This document shows, piece after piece, positions 1 through 9,671 of a DNA stretch of 64,000 nucleotides. Every line of letters begins with the position of its first letter. The stretch's first letter is position 1. This DNA is from Chitinophagaceae bacterium (GTDB lineage Bacteria > Bacteroidota > Bacteroidia > Chitinophagales > Chitinophagaceae): the NCBI GenBank assembly GCA_016708765.1, contig JADJFD010000001.1:868001-932000 (forward strand), in the 5' to 3' direction. Both the position numbers and the translations under genes were made by a program. The notes below the pieces were generated by a model that was given only the letters and a program-made list of their open reading frames with translations, ran no database searches and was not told where the DNA came from.

Positions 1-522
1 TTGTAAGTCACTTTCTAATCTGTTTTTATCATCAAACAATTCTTTAACTGCATCCCGGTAAATCCTTTCAATTTTAGCTTCAAGCTTTATTACTTGTATA
101 ATATGATCATAAGATAACCTCGGGTTTTTCATTAATCGGCTTATAGCCTGAAATATCTCATGTGCTTCTTGTTTTACTTTTTCCACCATTTCCCTAATAA
201 ACCGATCCGGTTTCACGTTGAGTAATTGCATTTCTTCTATTGTAGTCAACGAATATTTAGCCATGCCAAATAGAGAAGTCGAAATTTGATAAATATCTTC
301 CCTGTCAATTGGAGTAATAAAAGTATTATGAAGATCATCCATCAACAACATCTTAATATCGATGAGTTCATTTATAAGTAACCTGTTTTCATTAATAACC
401 TGATCCGTTATTTCATCCATATTTTCTAATAGAAATACAAGACAAGCTTCCGTTTTTTCGGCCTGTAATTTCAACTGCGTAATAAAACTGTCTTCCTTCT
501 TTGATGAACTTATTAATCCCAT
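1..522 (-). CDS. DUF47/PhoU-like accessory protein of a PiT phosphate transporter (C-terminus outside window)
   Basis: The frame opens with ATG at 522 and stays open to the left edge, giving 174 residues without a stop. It is nearly all charged alpha helix and carries TPIDREDI at residues 70-77, the hallmark of DUF47 (PhoU-like) proteins. Family members normally have about 205-215 residues, so roughly 35 are missing. DUF47 proteins are cytoplasmic and usually sit beside low-affinity Pit phosphate transporters, whose activity they are thought to modulate. Here the start lies 11 bases after the stop of the PiT gene, so the two are surely co-transcribed. No frameshift is seen in the visible part. 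Confidence 0.85.
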   Translation of the reverse strand, partial: MGLISSSKKEDSFITQLKLQAEKTEACLVFLLENMDEITDQVINENRLLINELIDIKMLLMDDLHNTFITPIDREDIYQISTSLFGMAKYSLTTIEEMQLLNVKPDRFIREMVEKVKQEAHEIFQAISRLMKNPRLSYDHIIQVIKLEAKIERIYRDAVKELFDDKNRLESDLQ

Positions 523-533
523 AATTTTTTATT

Positions 534-1501
534 TTAATGTACTAAAAACCGAATCAGTAAATAAATTGCAACAGATAGTATTGCTGTAATTGGAATGGTC
601 AATATCCATGATAAAAAATATCTTTCAAAACAAGCCATCTTACTTTTGATAACCGTTCACCTGCCCCTGCTCCCATAATTGACATACTTACTACCTGTGT
701 AGTACTAACGGGTCCGCCAAATAAAGAAGCTGTTATTATCACAATCGCCGAAGCAAACTGAGAGGTAAAACTATGAATTGGACTTATTTTATAAAATTTT
801 GAACCCAACGTTTTTATGAGCCTCCAACCCCAGAAAAGTACCAAGACTTATGGCACTTGCACTTATTATTATCACCCAAAAGGTACAACAAACTGGGTTT
901 GGTAACCGGTAATTACAAGACCAAGTGTTATAACACCCATAGTTTTTTGCGCATCGTTTGCACCATGACTTAATGCAAGAGCAATTGCAGTAGGAATTTG
1001 ACCTAGTTTAAAAAAATAATTAGCCTTGGGTGTAGCTTTTCTTAAAAGCCGGTGTGTTAGTTTCATTGTTAACCAGCCAAAAACAAACCTATTAACGGGA
1101 AAAAAGTAATGCGATAAAATATTTTAATAAGGCCTTTGGATAACAATGCATGTACCCCCACCAATAAGTACGGCACCACCAAACCACCGATTAAAGCATG
1201 AGAAGAACTGGAAGGTATACCAAAATACCAGGTTACTAAATTCCAGATACAGGCACTCACCAGCGCTGCAACCAGTACTTCAATAGTAATAAATTCAGGA
1301 ATTGCTATCCCGCTACCAATTGTTTTTGCAACTGCAACTCCAAAAATAAATGGGCCTGCAAAATCTGCTAATGCCGCCCATGGTAAGTGCATTTCTGCCA
1401 CTCATAGAACAGGAAGAGATAATTGTTGCAACAATATTTGCACTGTCGTGAAATCCATTTAAAAAATCAAATGAAAGTGCAAATACTATTAAAATTATCA
1501 T
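534..1501 (-). CDS. pit: PiT-family inorganic phosphate transporter (frameshifted)
   Basis: This integral membrane protein carries phosphate driven by a cation gradient. The N-terminal repeat has FDFLNGFHDSANIVAT (about residues 11-26), and the second repeat has SHGANDAQKTMGV, the paired signatures of the PiT family. The reading frame changes at about 1380, 1070, 875 and 835; joining the pieces gives a protein of about 320-330 residues ending in a hydrophobic helix and TAA at 534-536. That length fits the short PiT forms that pair with DUF47. The start at 1501 is uncertain, because an ATG a few codons upstream would need another shift. It lies between the PPK2 gene and the DUF47 gene in a leftward operon. 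Confidence 0.85.
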
Positions 1502-1557
1502 CCATATAAAAGGATCATAAGCGTATTATTATTTAGTGGTTGTAGTTGTAGCTCATC

Positions 1558-2518
1558 TTAGCTTTGGTTATTCTCTACATTTTCTTTGAACTTATATGGA
1601 TTGATCGTCTTGTCAAAAAAAGGAGATTGAAGTATTTTCTCATTCTTTCCTTCATAGGGTATTAGCGATAGCACATATCGAATACTTTCCAGCCTTGCCG
1701 TTTTTTATTATTACCATTTACTATAACCCAGGGGCTAAAACTTTGACTTGTTGTTTTAAACATCTCTCTTTTATATTTTGTGTATTCATCCCACTTTTCC
1801 TGTGCTTGCAAATCAACCAGACTAATTTTCCATTGTTTCAACTTATCCTTTTGCCTTGATTCAAACCTCCTTAATTGCTCCTTTTGGTAATTGAAAACCA
1901 TAATTTAATAATAGTTACGCCGTCTGAATGTATCATTTGCTCAAACGCTTTTACTTGTTCCATATATGACTGATACTCTTCCTGCGTACAAAAATTATTA
2001 ACAGGCTCTACCAAAGCCCTGTTATACCAGCTCCTGTCAAAAAAAAGAATTTCCCCCTTATTAGGTAATTGCTTAGTGTACCGTTGAAAATACCACTGCC
2101 CTTTTTCTTCTTCTGTAGGTTTCGGTAATGCAACTGCTCGCATATACCGTGGACTTAGATGCTCTATAAACCGTCGTATAGCACCTCCTTTTCCGGCAGC
2201 ATCACGGCCTTCAAAAATAATTACAATCCGTTTGCCTTCCTGCTGTACCCATTGCTGCATTTTTACTAATTCAATTTGAAGCAGTTCTAATTCTTTCTCA
2301 TATTTTATTACGGCAAGAAGTTTTTTTAATGTACCATTGGTTTCATTAAAAAGGCTGGGTAAGCTATCCGTTGACAGCAATTTTTTCAACTCTCTAAAGC
2401 TGATAGAATCACTTTTCTTACTGCTAACATTTTTCTTTACTGGCGCATTACGTTCCGCTGCATATTTACTTTCTCCACTCTCTTGAGTGGTTGTTAACGT
2501 ATCAACCTGTGGAAGCAC
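1558..2518 (-). CDS. ppk2: Polyphosphate kinase 2 family (polyP:nucleoside diphosphate phosphotransferase), frameshifted
   Basis: PPK2 enzymes transfer phosphate between polyphosphate and nucleotides. Counting from the GTG at 2518, the Walker A loop GRDAAGKGG is at residues 104-112 and the lid/Walker B motif DRSWYNRA begins at D161; both are diagnostic. A frameshift near 1890-1905 (after IIKLWFSITK) and another in the A run near 1705 break the C-terminus; joining the frames continues to TAA at 1558. In-frame coding-like codons extend upstream of the GTG to about 2578 without an ATG, so the true start may lie there behind another indel. It is the first gene of an operon with PiT and DUF47, linking polyphosphate metabolism to phosphate uptake. 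Confidence 0.87.
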
Positions 2519-2815
2519 TTTCGTATCACTCTTTTTATCATTATTGTTTACAGCTTTTTTACTGATTTTCTTTGCAATACGCTATTATGATTTTATTTAC
2601 AATCTCATTTACATAACTATATAGCAAATTCTTAATAATAATTTAATAGTAGTATGTTTTGGGAACACTTACAAAATGATTAAGATCATGTAATAATTAA
2701 ATACACCATGACGAAAGTCAACTTGTTTAAAACAACATCTGTCAAGATGGAATAATTCTTAAATTACACCAACACAAATCGTAAATCCCAAATCCAAAAT
2801 CGTAAATACTAAAAC

Positions 2816-4103
2816 ATGCCTCATTCCCGAAAAAAATTCCTTAAACAAATCTCCACCGGCCTCATCCTCGCCAGCCTACCATCAATAGCATCCGCAAAAG
2901 AAAAAGAAAACAAAACAACCATAGACCCAACCGACTTCACCGGCACCGGCGCCCCCGACGATGAAAAATTCTGGAAACGCATTGCCAAAAAATATTACGA
3001 CACACCAACAGACTATATCAATCTCGAAAACGGTTATTACGGCATGCAGCCCAAACCCGTATTGCAGGCCTTTCAAAAAAATATTGAGAAAGCCAATAAA
3101 CAAGGAGCCAGGTTTGCAAGAAAAGAATATCCCGCCATTGCCGCCAACGTAAAAAAACAACTGGCGCAGTTTTTAAAAGTGGCCGACGAAGAAATCATCA
3201 TCACCCGCAATGCCACCGAAGCATTGAACATCGCCATACAAGGTTATCCATTTAAAGTTGGTGACGAAGTGCTGCTCAACCAGCTCGACTATTTCAGCAT
3301 GATAGAAACTTTTCAGCTACTCCAAAAAAGAGGACAGCTAACCGTAAAAGCATTCGACATGCCGCTGCTGCCCGCCACCGAAGAGGAGATAGTAGAAGTG
3401 TACAAACAACAGCTCACTCCCAAAACAAAAGTCATACTCCTCACCCATGTCTCCAATATCAATGGGCTAATAGTACCCGTAGCAAAAATTGCCGCCATGG
3501 CCCGGCAGCGGGGTATAGATATCATTTGCGACGCTGCCCATGCACTCGGGCATATCCCTTTCAGCCTGCCCGACCTTGGTGCCGCCTATGTAGGGCTCAA
3601 TCTGCACAAGTGGATCGGCAACCCGTAGGTGCCGGAGTACTCTATATAAAAAAAGAAAGAATTGCCGCCACCAAAGCCCTGTTTGGCGATACAGCCGCCG
3701 CCGATGCTGATATCCGCAAGCTGGCACATTTTGGCACCACACCCTTTGCCGTGGTAATGACCATACCCGATAGTCTTGCCTTTCACCAAATGCTCGGCAT
3801 AAATAAAATAGCTGCCCGGTTGCACTATTTAAAAAATCATTAGGTACAAGCAGTCCTGCAGCAGCCGGGGTAGAAGTAGTAACCCCAGCCGCTCCCCAAT
3901 TATCCGGTGCCATAGCAGCCTTTCGTATTACTGGCAGCACAGCCGCCCAAACCGCCGACCTCTTATACACCCAGCACAACATAATGACCGTAGGCCGTAC
4001 CCTCGGCCCGCAAGGCTGTGTACGGGTAACCCCTTCCATTTTTAATTCAATAGACGATTGTAAAAAACTCGTTGCCGCTGTAAAACAAATTGTGGGGAGT
4101 TGA
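2816..4103 (+). CDS. Aminotransferase class V, PLP-dependent, exported (frameshifted)
   Basis: A fold-type I PLP enzyme with an N-terminal signal (basic start with RKKFLKQ, hydrophobic run, then SIASA), suggesting a periplasmic enzyme. PLP-site landmarks are D239 with H242 (DAAHALGH) and the Schiff-base lysine K265 (LHKW). The frame is lost at about 3625 just after WIGNP and again in an A6 run near 3832; repaired, it runs to TGA at 4101-4103, about 430 residues, normal for isopenicillin N epimerase/cysteine desulfurase-like proteins. Its third positions are richer in C than those of its neighbours. The substrate cannot be told from sequence. A degraded copy of its N-terminal part lies at 11168-11290. 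Confidence 0.82.
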
Positions 4104-4109
4104 TTTTTT

Positions 4110-4170
4110 ATGAGCCCAGCACCTGTACTACTATCATCGTCTGTTGCGTCGCACTCTTCAGGGTTCTGTT
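4110..4170 (-). repeat. Dispersed GCGACGCAA-core repeat, copy A
   Basis: Read on the minus strand, this 60-base element has the core AACCCTGAAGAGTGCGACGC followed by AACAGACGATG and a GTAGTAC tract. The same pattern recurs at 10010, 14796, 25750 and 61803. It lies in the convergent gap between the aminotransferase and the gene ending at 4298, sense-oriented downstream of the latter. Confidence 0.7.
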
Positions 4171-4297
4171 CGCTATTCGGCAAAAAAATAATATTCTAAA
4201 AAGCATTTCTATACTCTATTGATTTACCAATTTTATTTTTCTTTAGATTGTTCCCAAAAAAAACAATTTCCATAATACTTGTTCTTCACTGGAAAGT

Positions 4298-5202
4298 TTA
4301 TGCAAATTCTCTCCGCCTTGTAGAAGATTGTAAAAATAGATAAGTACAAGCATTATTACTTTCATTAGGATTAATTGCGACAGAAGGAACTAAATATGCC
4401 GGCCCTTCTAAATGAAATACATTGATTATTCCATTGCTTGAAAGATAATTAAGTAGCCCAGAAACAATCCTATTTTCTGCATTTCCGTAATCTTGAACAT
4501 CCTCTTGAACTTGATTCTCGAAACTATTCTTTGGTAATAACTTTACAGTAGATAACAAACTTGAAATTAACGATGTATCAGTTTTCAAATATTTAATAAC
4601 TTCTTTTCTTAATCCCCGCCAGAATAGTTCGCAAGTTTGTTCTAAAGGAAAATTAAATCGATAATATTTTAACTCAACTTCGCTTTTTATAGAATCAATT
4701 AAGTTTCTAATAAGCAAATCAACAAATGAAACTTTTTTATCTCCCATTTCATATTGAAACAAAATTTCTCTTGATGTAAAAACTGATAAATAATTTGCAC
4801 CTATTACTTCTTTAAGAAATCCGCTTACAACATGACTTTTTCTAACACCAGAATCAATAGAATCATCTTTCCGATTTATGCTTTTAAAATCTGAAATAAT
4901 CATTTCAGTAATGTCATCAGCATTGACTTCACTTGCAATTAATCGATCTTTAATAACTGTACGAAGTGATTCATGGAGTTCGGTTGTTACGGATCGCCTA
5001 GCTGAATCAGAAAGCAACTGAGAGATGTATGCCTTTAATCTACTAACAGCCTGGTATATTCTATACTGTCATCGTTATCTTGATAATATGAAGATCGAAT
5101 GTTGCTAATTAATTCATTTACAAGCTCAATCTGATTCTTAAAGAGAGGGCCATTTCCAAAGTCATGCTCAAATAATAGCTCTAATGCACTTTTTGGTAGC
5201 AT
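4298..5202 (-). CDS. Hypothetical protein next to an OLD-family nuclease (frameshifted)
   Basis: I do not recognise this family. An ATG at 5200-5202 opens a 55-codon frame starting MLPKSALELLFEHDFG. A one-base shift near 5055 joins it to a 239-residue frame ending at TAA 4298. The joined product is about 300 residues, mainly amphipathic helix, acidic and without membrane segments or signal peptide, so probably cytoplasmic. A TACCTTCG box at 5207-5214 resembles the Bacteroidota -7 element and would give an almost leaderless mRNA. It is divergent from the OLD-type nuclease gene at 5557, with a candidate structured RNA between them. A defence-related role is only a guess from that position. Confidence 0.5.
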
Positions 5203-5311
5203 TCGGCGAAGGTAGGAATTAAAAAATTAAAAAATATTAATTTTTTTGCGAATTAAACAGATTGTTAAAATTTATTTACTATACCTTTTTATTGTCTTGT
5301 CAGCCGAGCAT

Positions 5312-5345
5312 AAAAAACCCGGCAGATGTTGAAGCATCGACCGGG
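5312..5345 (-). terminator. Rho-independent terminator, minus strand
   Basis: CCCGG at 5318-5322 pairs with CCGGG at 5341-5345, with a second stem GATG/CATC inside. Read on the minus strand the hairpin is followed by TTTTTTA, a classic intrinsic terminator. There is no protein gene on that strand directly upstream, which is why an RNA gene is suspected. Confidence 0.65.
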
Positions 5346-5540
5346 CAATAACAGAAAGGGTAACTTGAGTTTGCTGGATCTTTACAGACCCACCCTTTCG
5401 GATTTGAAATTCTTGGAGTAAATATACGGCTGTACTTGATACAAAAATCATTCCGTACCACTTCTTATCAAATCTCCTCTGCAAAGTCTCCGGCTATAAG
5501 ATGCCTTGATCCGTTAGTACTATCAATAGGTGTCTTAATA
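5312..5540 (-). ncRNA. Candidate structured small RNA, minus strand
   Basis: On the minus strand, an exact TAnnTTTG -7 box (TAATTTTG, 5547-5554) would start a transcript near 5540. About 230 bases later comes a GC-rich hairpin followed by six T. In between, an 8-bp perfect stem pairs 5392-5399 with 5354-5361, and smaller stems are visible. The 70-codon open frame at 5272-5484 runs through the terminator and has no good start, so I do not believe it codes. I cannot assign an Rfam family by eye. The promoter overlaps the start of the OLD nuclease gene on the other strand. Confidence 0.35.
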
Positions 5541-5546
5541 AAAAAA

Positions 5547-5554
5547 CAAAATTA
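5547..5554 (-). promoter_or_regulatory. Bacteroidota -7 box (TAATTTTG)
   Basis: Exact match to TAnnTTTG on the minus strand, directed into the 5540-5312 stretch that ends in an intrinsic terminator. No clear -33 TTTG was checked, since it would lie inside the nuclease gene. Confidence 0.35.
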
Positions 5555-5556
5555 AT

Positions 5557-7548
5557 ATGCAAACACAACTTGTAAAATTTCGTGTACAAAACTTTAGATC
5601 CATCATAGACAGCGGATGGGTTGATGCCTTTGAAAACACTTGTCTTATTGGAACTAATGAGTCAGGAAAGACAAACCTGCTAGTTGGCCTATGGAAATTA
5701 AACCCCGCTAATGGGGAACAAATCATTCCTCTTATTGATTATCCAAGAAAAAAATATGTTGATTATGCAAAAACTAATGGCGAAGAAGTTTTTGTGAGTG
5801 CACATTACCATTTGAATGAATCGAGCATTAGATTGGTAAAGACTTATTTAAAAGAAGAAACTGTTCCAATAAGGAAAACAGAAAATAGAGATTTGATCAT
5901 TCCAGAAAAGCTAAATGGCGAGTTAGTTGTTACAGAAGAAGTAACTACTGCCGTAATTGAAAAAGTGAAAACAGAAGTACGATTTACTGATATTGTGACT
6001 GAAGAAGAAGTAAGCGAAATTATTATACACCGAAAATATAATGGGAATTTTAGTTTTTTATTCCCAAAATGAAAGGTGAAACAAAGTCGCAAATAAAAAT
6101 AACAAAAAAGACAGAGGATAAGTTATTAGGGCTTATCCCAAAATTCGTCTACTATTCAGATTATGGAAATTTAGATTCAGAAATTTATCTGCCGCATGTA
6201 ATTGAAAATTTCGAACGAACTGACTTGGGAGAAAAAGAGAGAGCCAAATCCAGAAGTTTGAAAGTCTTATTTGAATTTGTAAAACTTTCTCCTGACGACA
6301 TCCTAAGGCTAGAAAAGAAAAAGGTGAAACCCAAACAACAATTACCGTTAATAATCAGAATCAGGAGATAGAACGTAAGTCTGAAGAAATTAAACTAACT
6401 GATGTAGAAATTGAAATAGAAAGAACTAAAAAAAAGGAAAGAGAAATTTTGCTACAATCTGCATCAACAAAATTAACCCGTGAGTTTAAAGAATGGTGGA
6501 AGCAAGGAAATTATAGGTTTCGTTTCCAAGCTGATGGAAATCATTTTAGGATTTGGGTAAGTGATGAATTAAGACCTGAAGAAGTAGAACTAGAAAGCCG
6601 AAGCAAAGGATTACAATGGTTTTTTAGTTTCTTCTTAGTTTTCTTAGTAGAGAGTAAAGACACTCATTCAAATTGTGTATTACTATTAGATGAGCCAGGA
6701 GTTTCTTTACATCCTGTTGCACAATTCGATTTAATTAAATTTTTTAACTCACTAGCTGAACAAAATCAGATAGCTTATACAACTCATTCTCCTTTTCTAG
6801 TAAATCCAGACAATCTTGCCAATGTGAAAGCAGTTTTTGTTGATGAAGAAGGTACATCAACTGTTTCAAGTGATTTACGCAAAAACTCTAAAGTCGCACA
6901 CAGTTCAATTTACCCTGTCCATGCTGCAATCGGTTTAACGATCTCCGAAACATTGCTTCTGGGTTGTCAACCTGTTTTAGTTGAAGGTCAATCAGATCAA
7001 ATTTATCTACAAGCAATAAAAAACCATTTGTCTGGACTAGGTAAATAAAAAGCTCCTAGGAATTAGTTTTTATACCAACAGGTGGTATTCGAGGAATGTC
7101 AACTGTAATGAGTATAGTTACAGGTAGAGAAAATGATTTGCCGTTTGCGATTGTTGATAGCGATGAAGCCGGCAGAGTCAAGTTAGCAAGCCTAAAAAAA
7201 GATATTTATAAGTTACAGCCTGAGAAAATCATAGAAGTAGAATCCATTATGCCTCAAAAAGGCAACTTCGAAATTGAAGACGTTGTTCCGTACGAAGAGT
7301 TATCAAAGCTCTTTAGTAAAAGATATAGAGGGAAAAACGATGACTTTGAGTTCGTTGTAATCAAAGATGAGCCAATAGTCAAACAAATGGAAGATTTTGC
7401 TATTGCGAATGATCATAAATTAAATCGGATGGAAAGTTCAACTTGCTATAGATTTCAATAATCAGTTTCTACATATATCTAAAAAATATCTGAAGATACA
7501 GTAAAGATTTGGGCATTACTTTTTGATAAACTAACAGCGAAAAAATAA
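5557..7548 (+). CDS. OLD-family ATPase/TOPRIM nuclease (frameshifted)
   Basis: An ABC-type ATPase fused to a TOPRIM nuclease domain. The N-terminus VKFRVQNFRSI and Walker A GTNESGKTN (residues 32-40) are typical of RecF/OLD ATPases. Further on are the signature region SRSKGLQWF, Walker B LLLDEPG and the D-loop/H-switch THSPFLV. The TOPRIM part shows LVEGQSD (catalytic Glu) and IVDSDEAG (DxD). Frames change near 6050, 6340, 7045, 7440 and 7480; repaired, the protein ends at TAA 7546-7548, about 660 residues. OLD proteins are often anti-phage nucleases; class 2 forms pair with a helicase (Gabija), but no GajB-like gene is next to it. It may act alone or with the divergent unknown gene. Confidence 0.85.
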
Positions 7549-7608
7549 ACAGAAGCTCCATTGCATTTGTTTCGGATTTCTATACAAAAAATTTAAAAAT
7601 ATTAAACA

Positions 7609-7839
7609 ATGGACAGACTACAGTACTTTGTCGTACTTCATGATAACCAATGGAAAATTTCTTTTCAAGGAAAGCATTATGGACCTTACAACACCCAAAA
7701 GAAGCGATTCAAAGCTGTTGATGCAGCACATACTGAAGGACGAAAAGGAAATAACTCCCAAGTTTTGATACAAGGTCAAAATAATCAATGGAGAACGGAA
7801 TGGACCTACGGAAATGATCCGTATCCACCGAAAGGATAA
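7609..7839 (+). CDS. DUF2188 small protein
   Basis: A 76-residue soluble protein with two short beta-strand repeats (YFVVLHDNQWKISFQGKHYG and VLIQGQNNQWRTEWTYG), matching the DUF2188 pattern in which a V-x-P/H-x-x-W-x-V strand is followed by an R/Q-rich turn. In the middle, TQKKRFKAVDAAHTEG reads as the usual TQKEAI...VDAA helix only if one base is added in the A run near 7700 and a compensating change follows near 7720, so about seven residues are probably misread. DUF2188 proteins have no established function. It lies 60 bases after the OLD nuclease and ends just before a strong terminator. Confidence 0.7.
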   Translation: MDRLQYFVVLHDNQWKISFQGKHYGPYNTQKKRFKAVDAAHTEGRKGNNSQVLIQGQNNQWRTEWTYGNDPYPPKG

Positions 7840-7851
7840 TACTAATAACTA

Positions 7852-7890
7852 AAAACGACTATAAAACTGTTTCTCTTTTATAGTCGTTTT
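7852..7890. terminator. Strong bidirectional terminator
   Basis: A perfect 15-bp stem (AAAACGACTATAAAA at 7852-7866 and its complement at 7876-7890) with a 9-base loop, followed by GTTTTC. The A and T tracts on the two arms would let it work in both directions. It closes the OLD/DUF2188 transcription unit. Confidence 0.85.
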
Positions 7891-7971
7891 GTTTTCGCCT
7901 CAGGTACTCATCAAAAAATACTCCGCTGTTTCCGCCCTTGCAGGTGTTCAAAAAAAAGAAGTACGCCTACG

Positions 7972-8071
7972 CCGTGGTCAGTGTTTTCTTCCACCGACCA
8001 CATGAATCAAAGACCCAAAACTACAATTCATCACTTATTACAAGGGTTGGTTTTGCCCTCACTAACCACGG
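7972..8071. repeat. Interrupted inverted repeat
   Basis: CCGTGGTCAGTG at 7972-7983 and CACTAACCACGG at 8060-8071 are inverted copies with one mismatch, about 76 bases apart. The loop holds a small AGGG/CCCT hairpin. No credible gene covers 7891-8141, and the open frame across it has no family features until its last 20 codons, which belong to the next gene. Confidence 0.4.
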
Positions 8072-8141
8072 TGTAAAATTAACATATAGGGTATATGATA
8101 AATTGCTGAATCTTATAACTTCACAATGTGAACAGTTTTTA

Positions 8142-8612
8142 GTCAAACATATATTCTACATAGTCTTATTATTTAGTATAGGCATGTTTTCTTTCATGTA
8201 AAAAGTCCGGTGATGCTATGGCAAATACCAATAGCTTTATCTGGACACATAATGGTATTAGTAATACTACAAAACTGGATACAGCCTACAAATCATTGTC
8301 TTGGCTGTCACTTCCCCTTATTCAATATTTGCAGGTGAAAATAAACCGGGCTATATCATATTTCGGAGAGTTGAGTTCAATTTAACTTCATTTGATGTGG
8401 GTACTTATGCGGTCAATGCAGGTTCGGGTGCTTATAACAGGTTAACCTATGTAGATGATGCAGGAAATACTTTAATCGGAGCTGGTGGAACATTGAATAT
8501 TACAGCCAATACCAATAATTATTTGTCGGGAAATTTTTCTACTACAGTAATTACCGGTTCAGGTTTAAGCAGTCTGCTCACTGGCTACTTTACCAACATA
8601 CCAATCAGGTAA
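8142..8612 (+). CDS. Small lipoprotein, broken by frameshifts
   Basis: The N-terminal signal helix (VKHIFYIVLLFSIGMFSFM) is in one frame and the lipobox with linker (FLSCKKSGDAMANTNSF) in the next, so one base is missing near 8195. A second shift near 8310 leads into FAGENKPGYIIF and then a beta-rich tail ending GYFTNIPIR before TAA at 8612. This layout (signal peptide, Cys, all-beta domain of about 120 residues closing with a GxFTNxPI strand) is seen in many Bacteroidota surface lipoproteins of unknown role. The start codon is not visible; GTC at 8142 stands where an ATG would be expected. Confidence 0.5.
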
Positions 8613-8639
8613 AATTCGTCGGAATCCTTTTACCCACCT

Positions 8640-8688
8640 CTGCGAAACTTCCAGTTTCGCAGTCCTATTCTATCGCTTACAGCGATAA
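8640..8688. other. Two adjacent hairpins between lipoprotein and SRAP genes
   Basis: CTGCGAAAC (8640-8648) pairs perfectly with GTTTCGCAG (8654-8662), and TATCGCT (8671-8677) with AGCGATA (8681-8687). Neither is followed by a long T run, so they may be a weak terminator or leader structure for the downstream gene. Confidence 0.4.
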
Positions 8689-8722
8689 AAACAACCTGCT
8701 CAAAATTTATTAACTTGTAATC

Positions 8723-9346
8723 ATGTGTAATTTTTATGGCCATAAAGTAAGCAGGATGGATTATATCCGTTTAAAACGGATAGAAAAAGAATTAGGAACA
8801 ATAGCAGCATTAAACGAGTTAGAGATTTTTAAAAATGGATTTGCCTATGGCAATGCTCCCATACTTCGCAAGTCAGCACCAGATGATTTTGAAATAATTT
8901 CAGCACACTGGGAGTTCATTCCTTCATGGATAGATAATGTAAAACAATTAGAAACAGCAAGAAAGCAAGGCATCCCTTGGCTCAATGCCCGGTCAGAAAC
9001 TTTGCTAACCAGTAAAATGTTTGGAGATGCTGCATTAAACAGAAGATGTTTGGTATTAGCATCACATTTCTACGAATGGCGGCACTACAAACCCGAAGGC
9101 GCAAAAAAAGAAATCGCTTATCCTTATGCTATCGAAGTAGCAGATGCAGATTACTTTTATATGGCAGGCATTTACAATAGCTACACCAATCCCGATACAG
9201 AAAAAAAGAAATAAAACAGATTGCTTCTTATCAATTACCAGCTGAATTTATGACGGCCTATACAATCAAAAAAATTCAAGACTTCTGCTAACCCATTAGA
9301 GCCATTTGAATATGAAGATTTACCACCACTCGACATAGCAGTATAA
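8723..9346 (+). CDS. SRAP (YedK/HMCES-like) abasic-site protein, with internal deletion and frameshifts
   Basis: SRAP proteins crosslink through Cys2 to abasic sites in single-stranded DNA. Visible hallmarks are MC at the start (Cys2 after Met removal), the conserved NARSET block (about residues 92-97) and FYEWR carrying the catalytic Glu. After NPDTEK at about 9200 the sequence jumps, through an A-rich stretch and a frameshift, to the family's C-terminal IASYQLPAEFMTAYTI, losing about 40 residues including the segment that normally holds the active-site His (H-x-x-x-RMP). A last shift near 9285 leads to FEYEDLPPLDIAV and TAA at 9344-9346. Either the allele is inactive or the assembly collapsed between two GAAAAAAAG-like runs. 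Confidence 0.78.
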
Positions 9347-9350
9347 TGGA

Positions 9351-9653
9351 ATGGATATTACATTTAAGTTACAAGGGTAAAGCCTTCAAACAAAAGCTGT
9401 CATTGAATACAAGAGCCGCCAGATATTTCGAATACTGGTAGATGGCTCCGAAAGATAGTTTGCTGTTAGAAAACGATTGCCGGGTATAAGATTTACCAAT
9501 TCAAAAAGAGGTGTGCGGTGGAAGATTCGTAAAGGAAAGTTAGATGCAGCCGATAAAGATTCCGCAAGGTTACTGGTGGATATATTCAGTCAATTGGAAT
9601 TTTTAATGAAAAAAGATTTCAAGGAAATATATCCTGATGAAATATTTCTCTAA
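9351..9653 (+). CDS. Small hypothetical protein downstream of SRAP gene (frameshifted)
   Basis: An ATG at 9351, five bases after the SRAP stop, starts MDITFKLQG; the frame then shifts twice (near 9380 and 9465) and continues as AVIEYKSRQIFRILVDGSE, then RFTNSKRGVRWKIRKGK and LEFLMKKDFKEIYPDEIFL to TAA at 9651. The joined product is about 100 residues, mixed beta/alpha, soluble. I do not recognise a named family. Its tight spacing suggests co-transcription with the SRAP gene. Confidence 0.5.
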
Positions 9654-9671
9654 AAGAAAAACTGAAAAAGT

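Noticed and set aside
5272..5484. 70-codon open frame on the minus strand
   Set aside because: It reads through the intrinsic terminator hairpin at 5312-5345, has only a TTG start and shows no family features.
5557..7839. Gabija defence system
   Set aside because: The OLD nuclease would fit GajA, but the next gene is DUF2188 and no UvrD-like GajB helicase is present.
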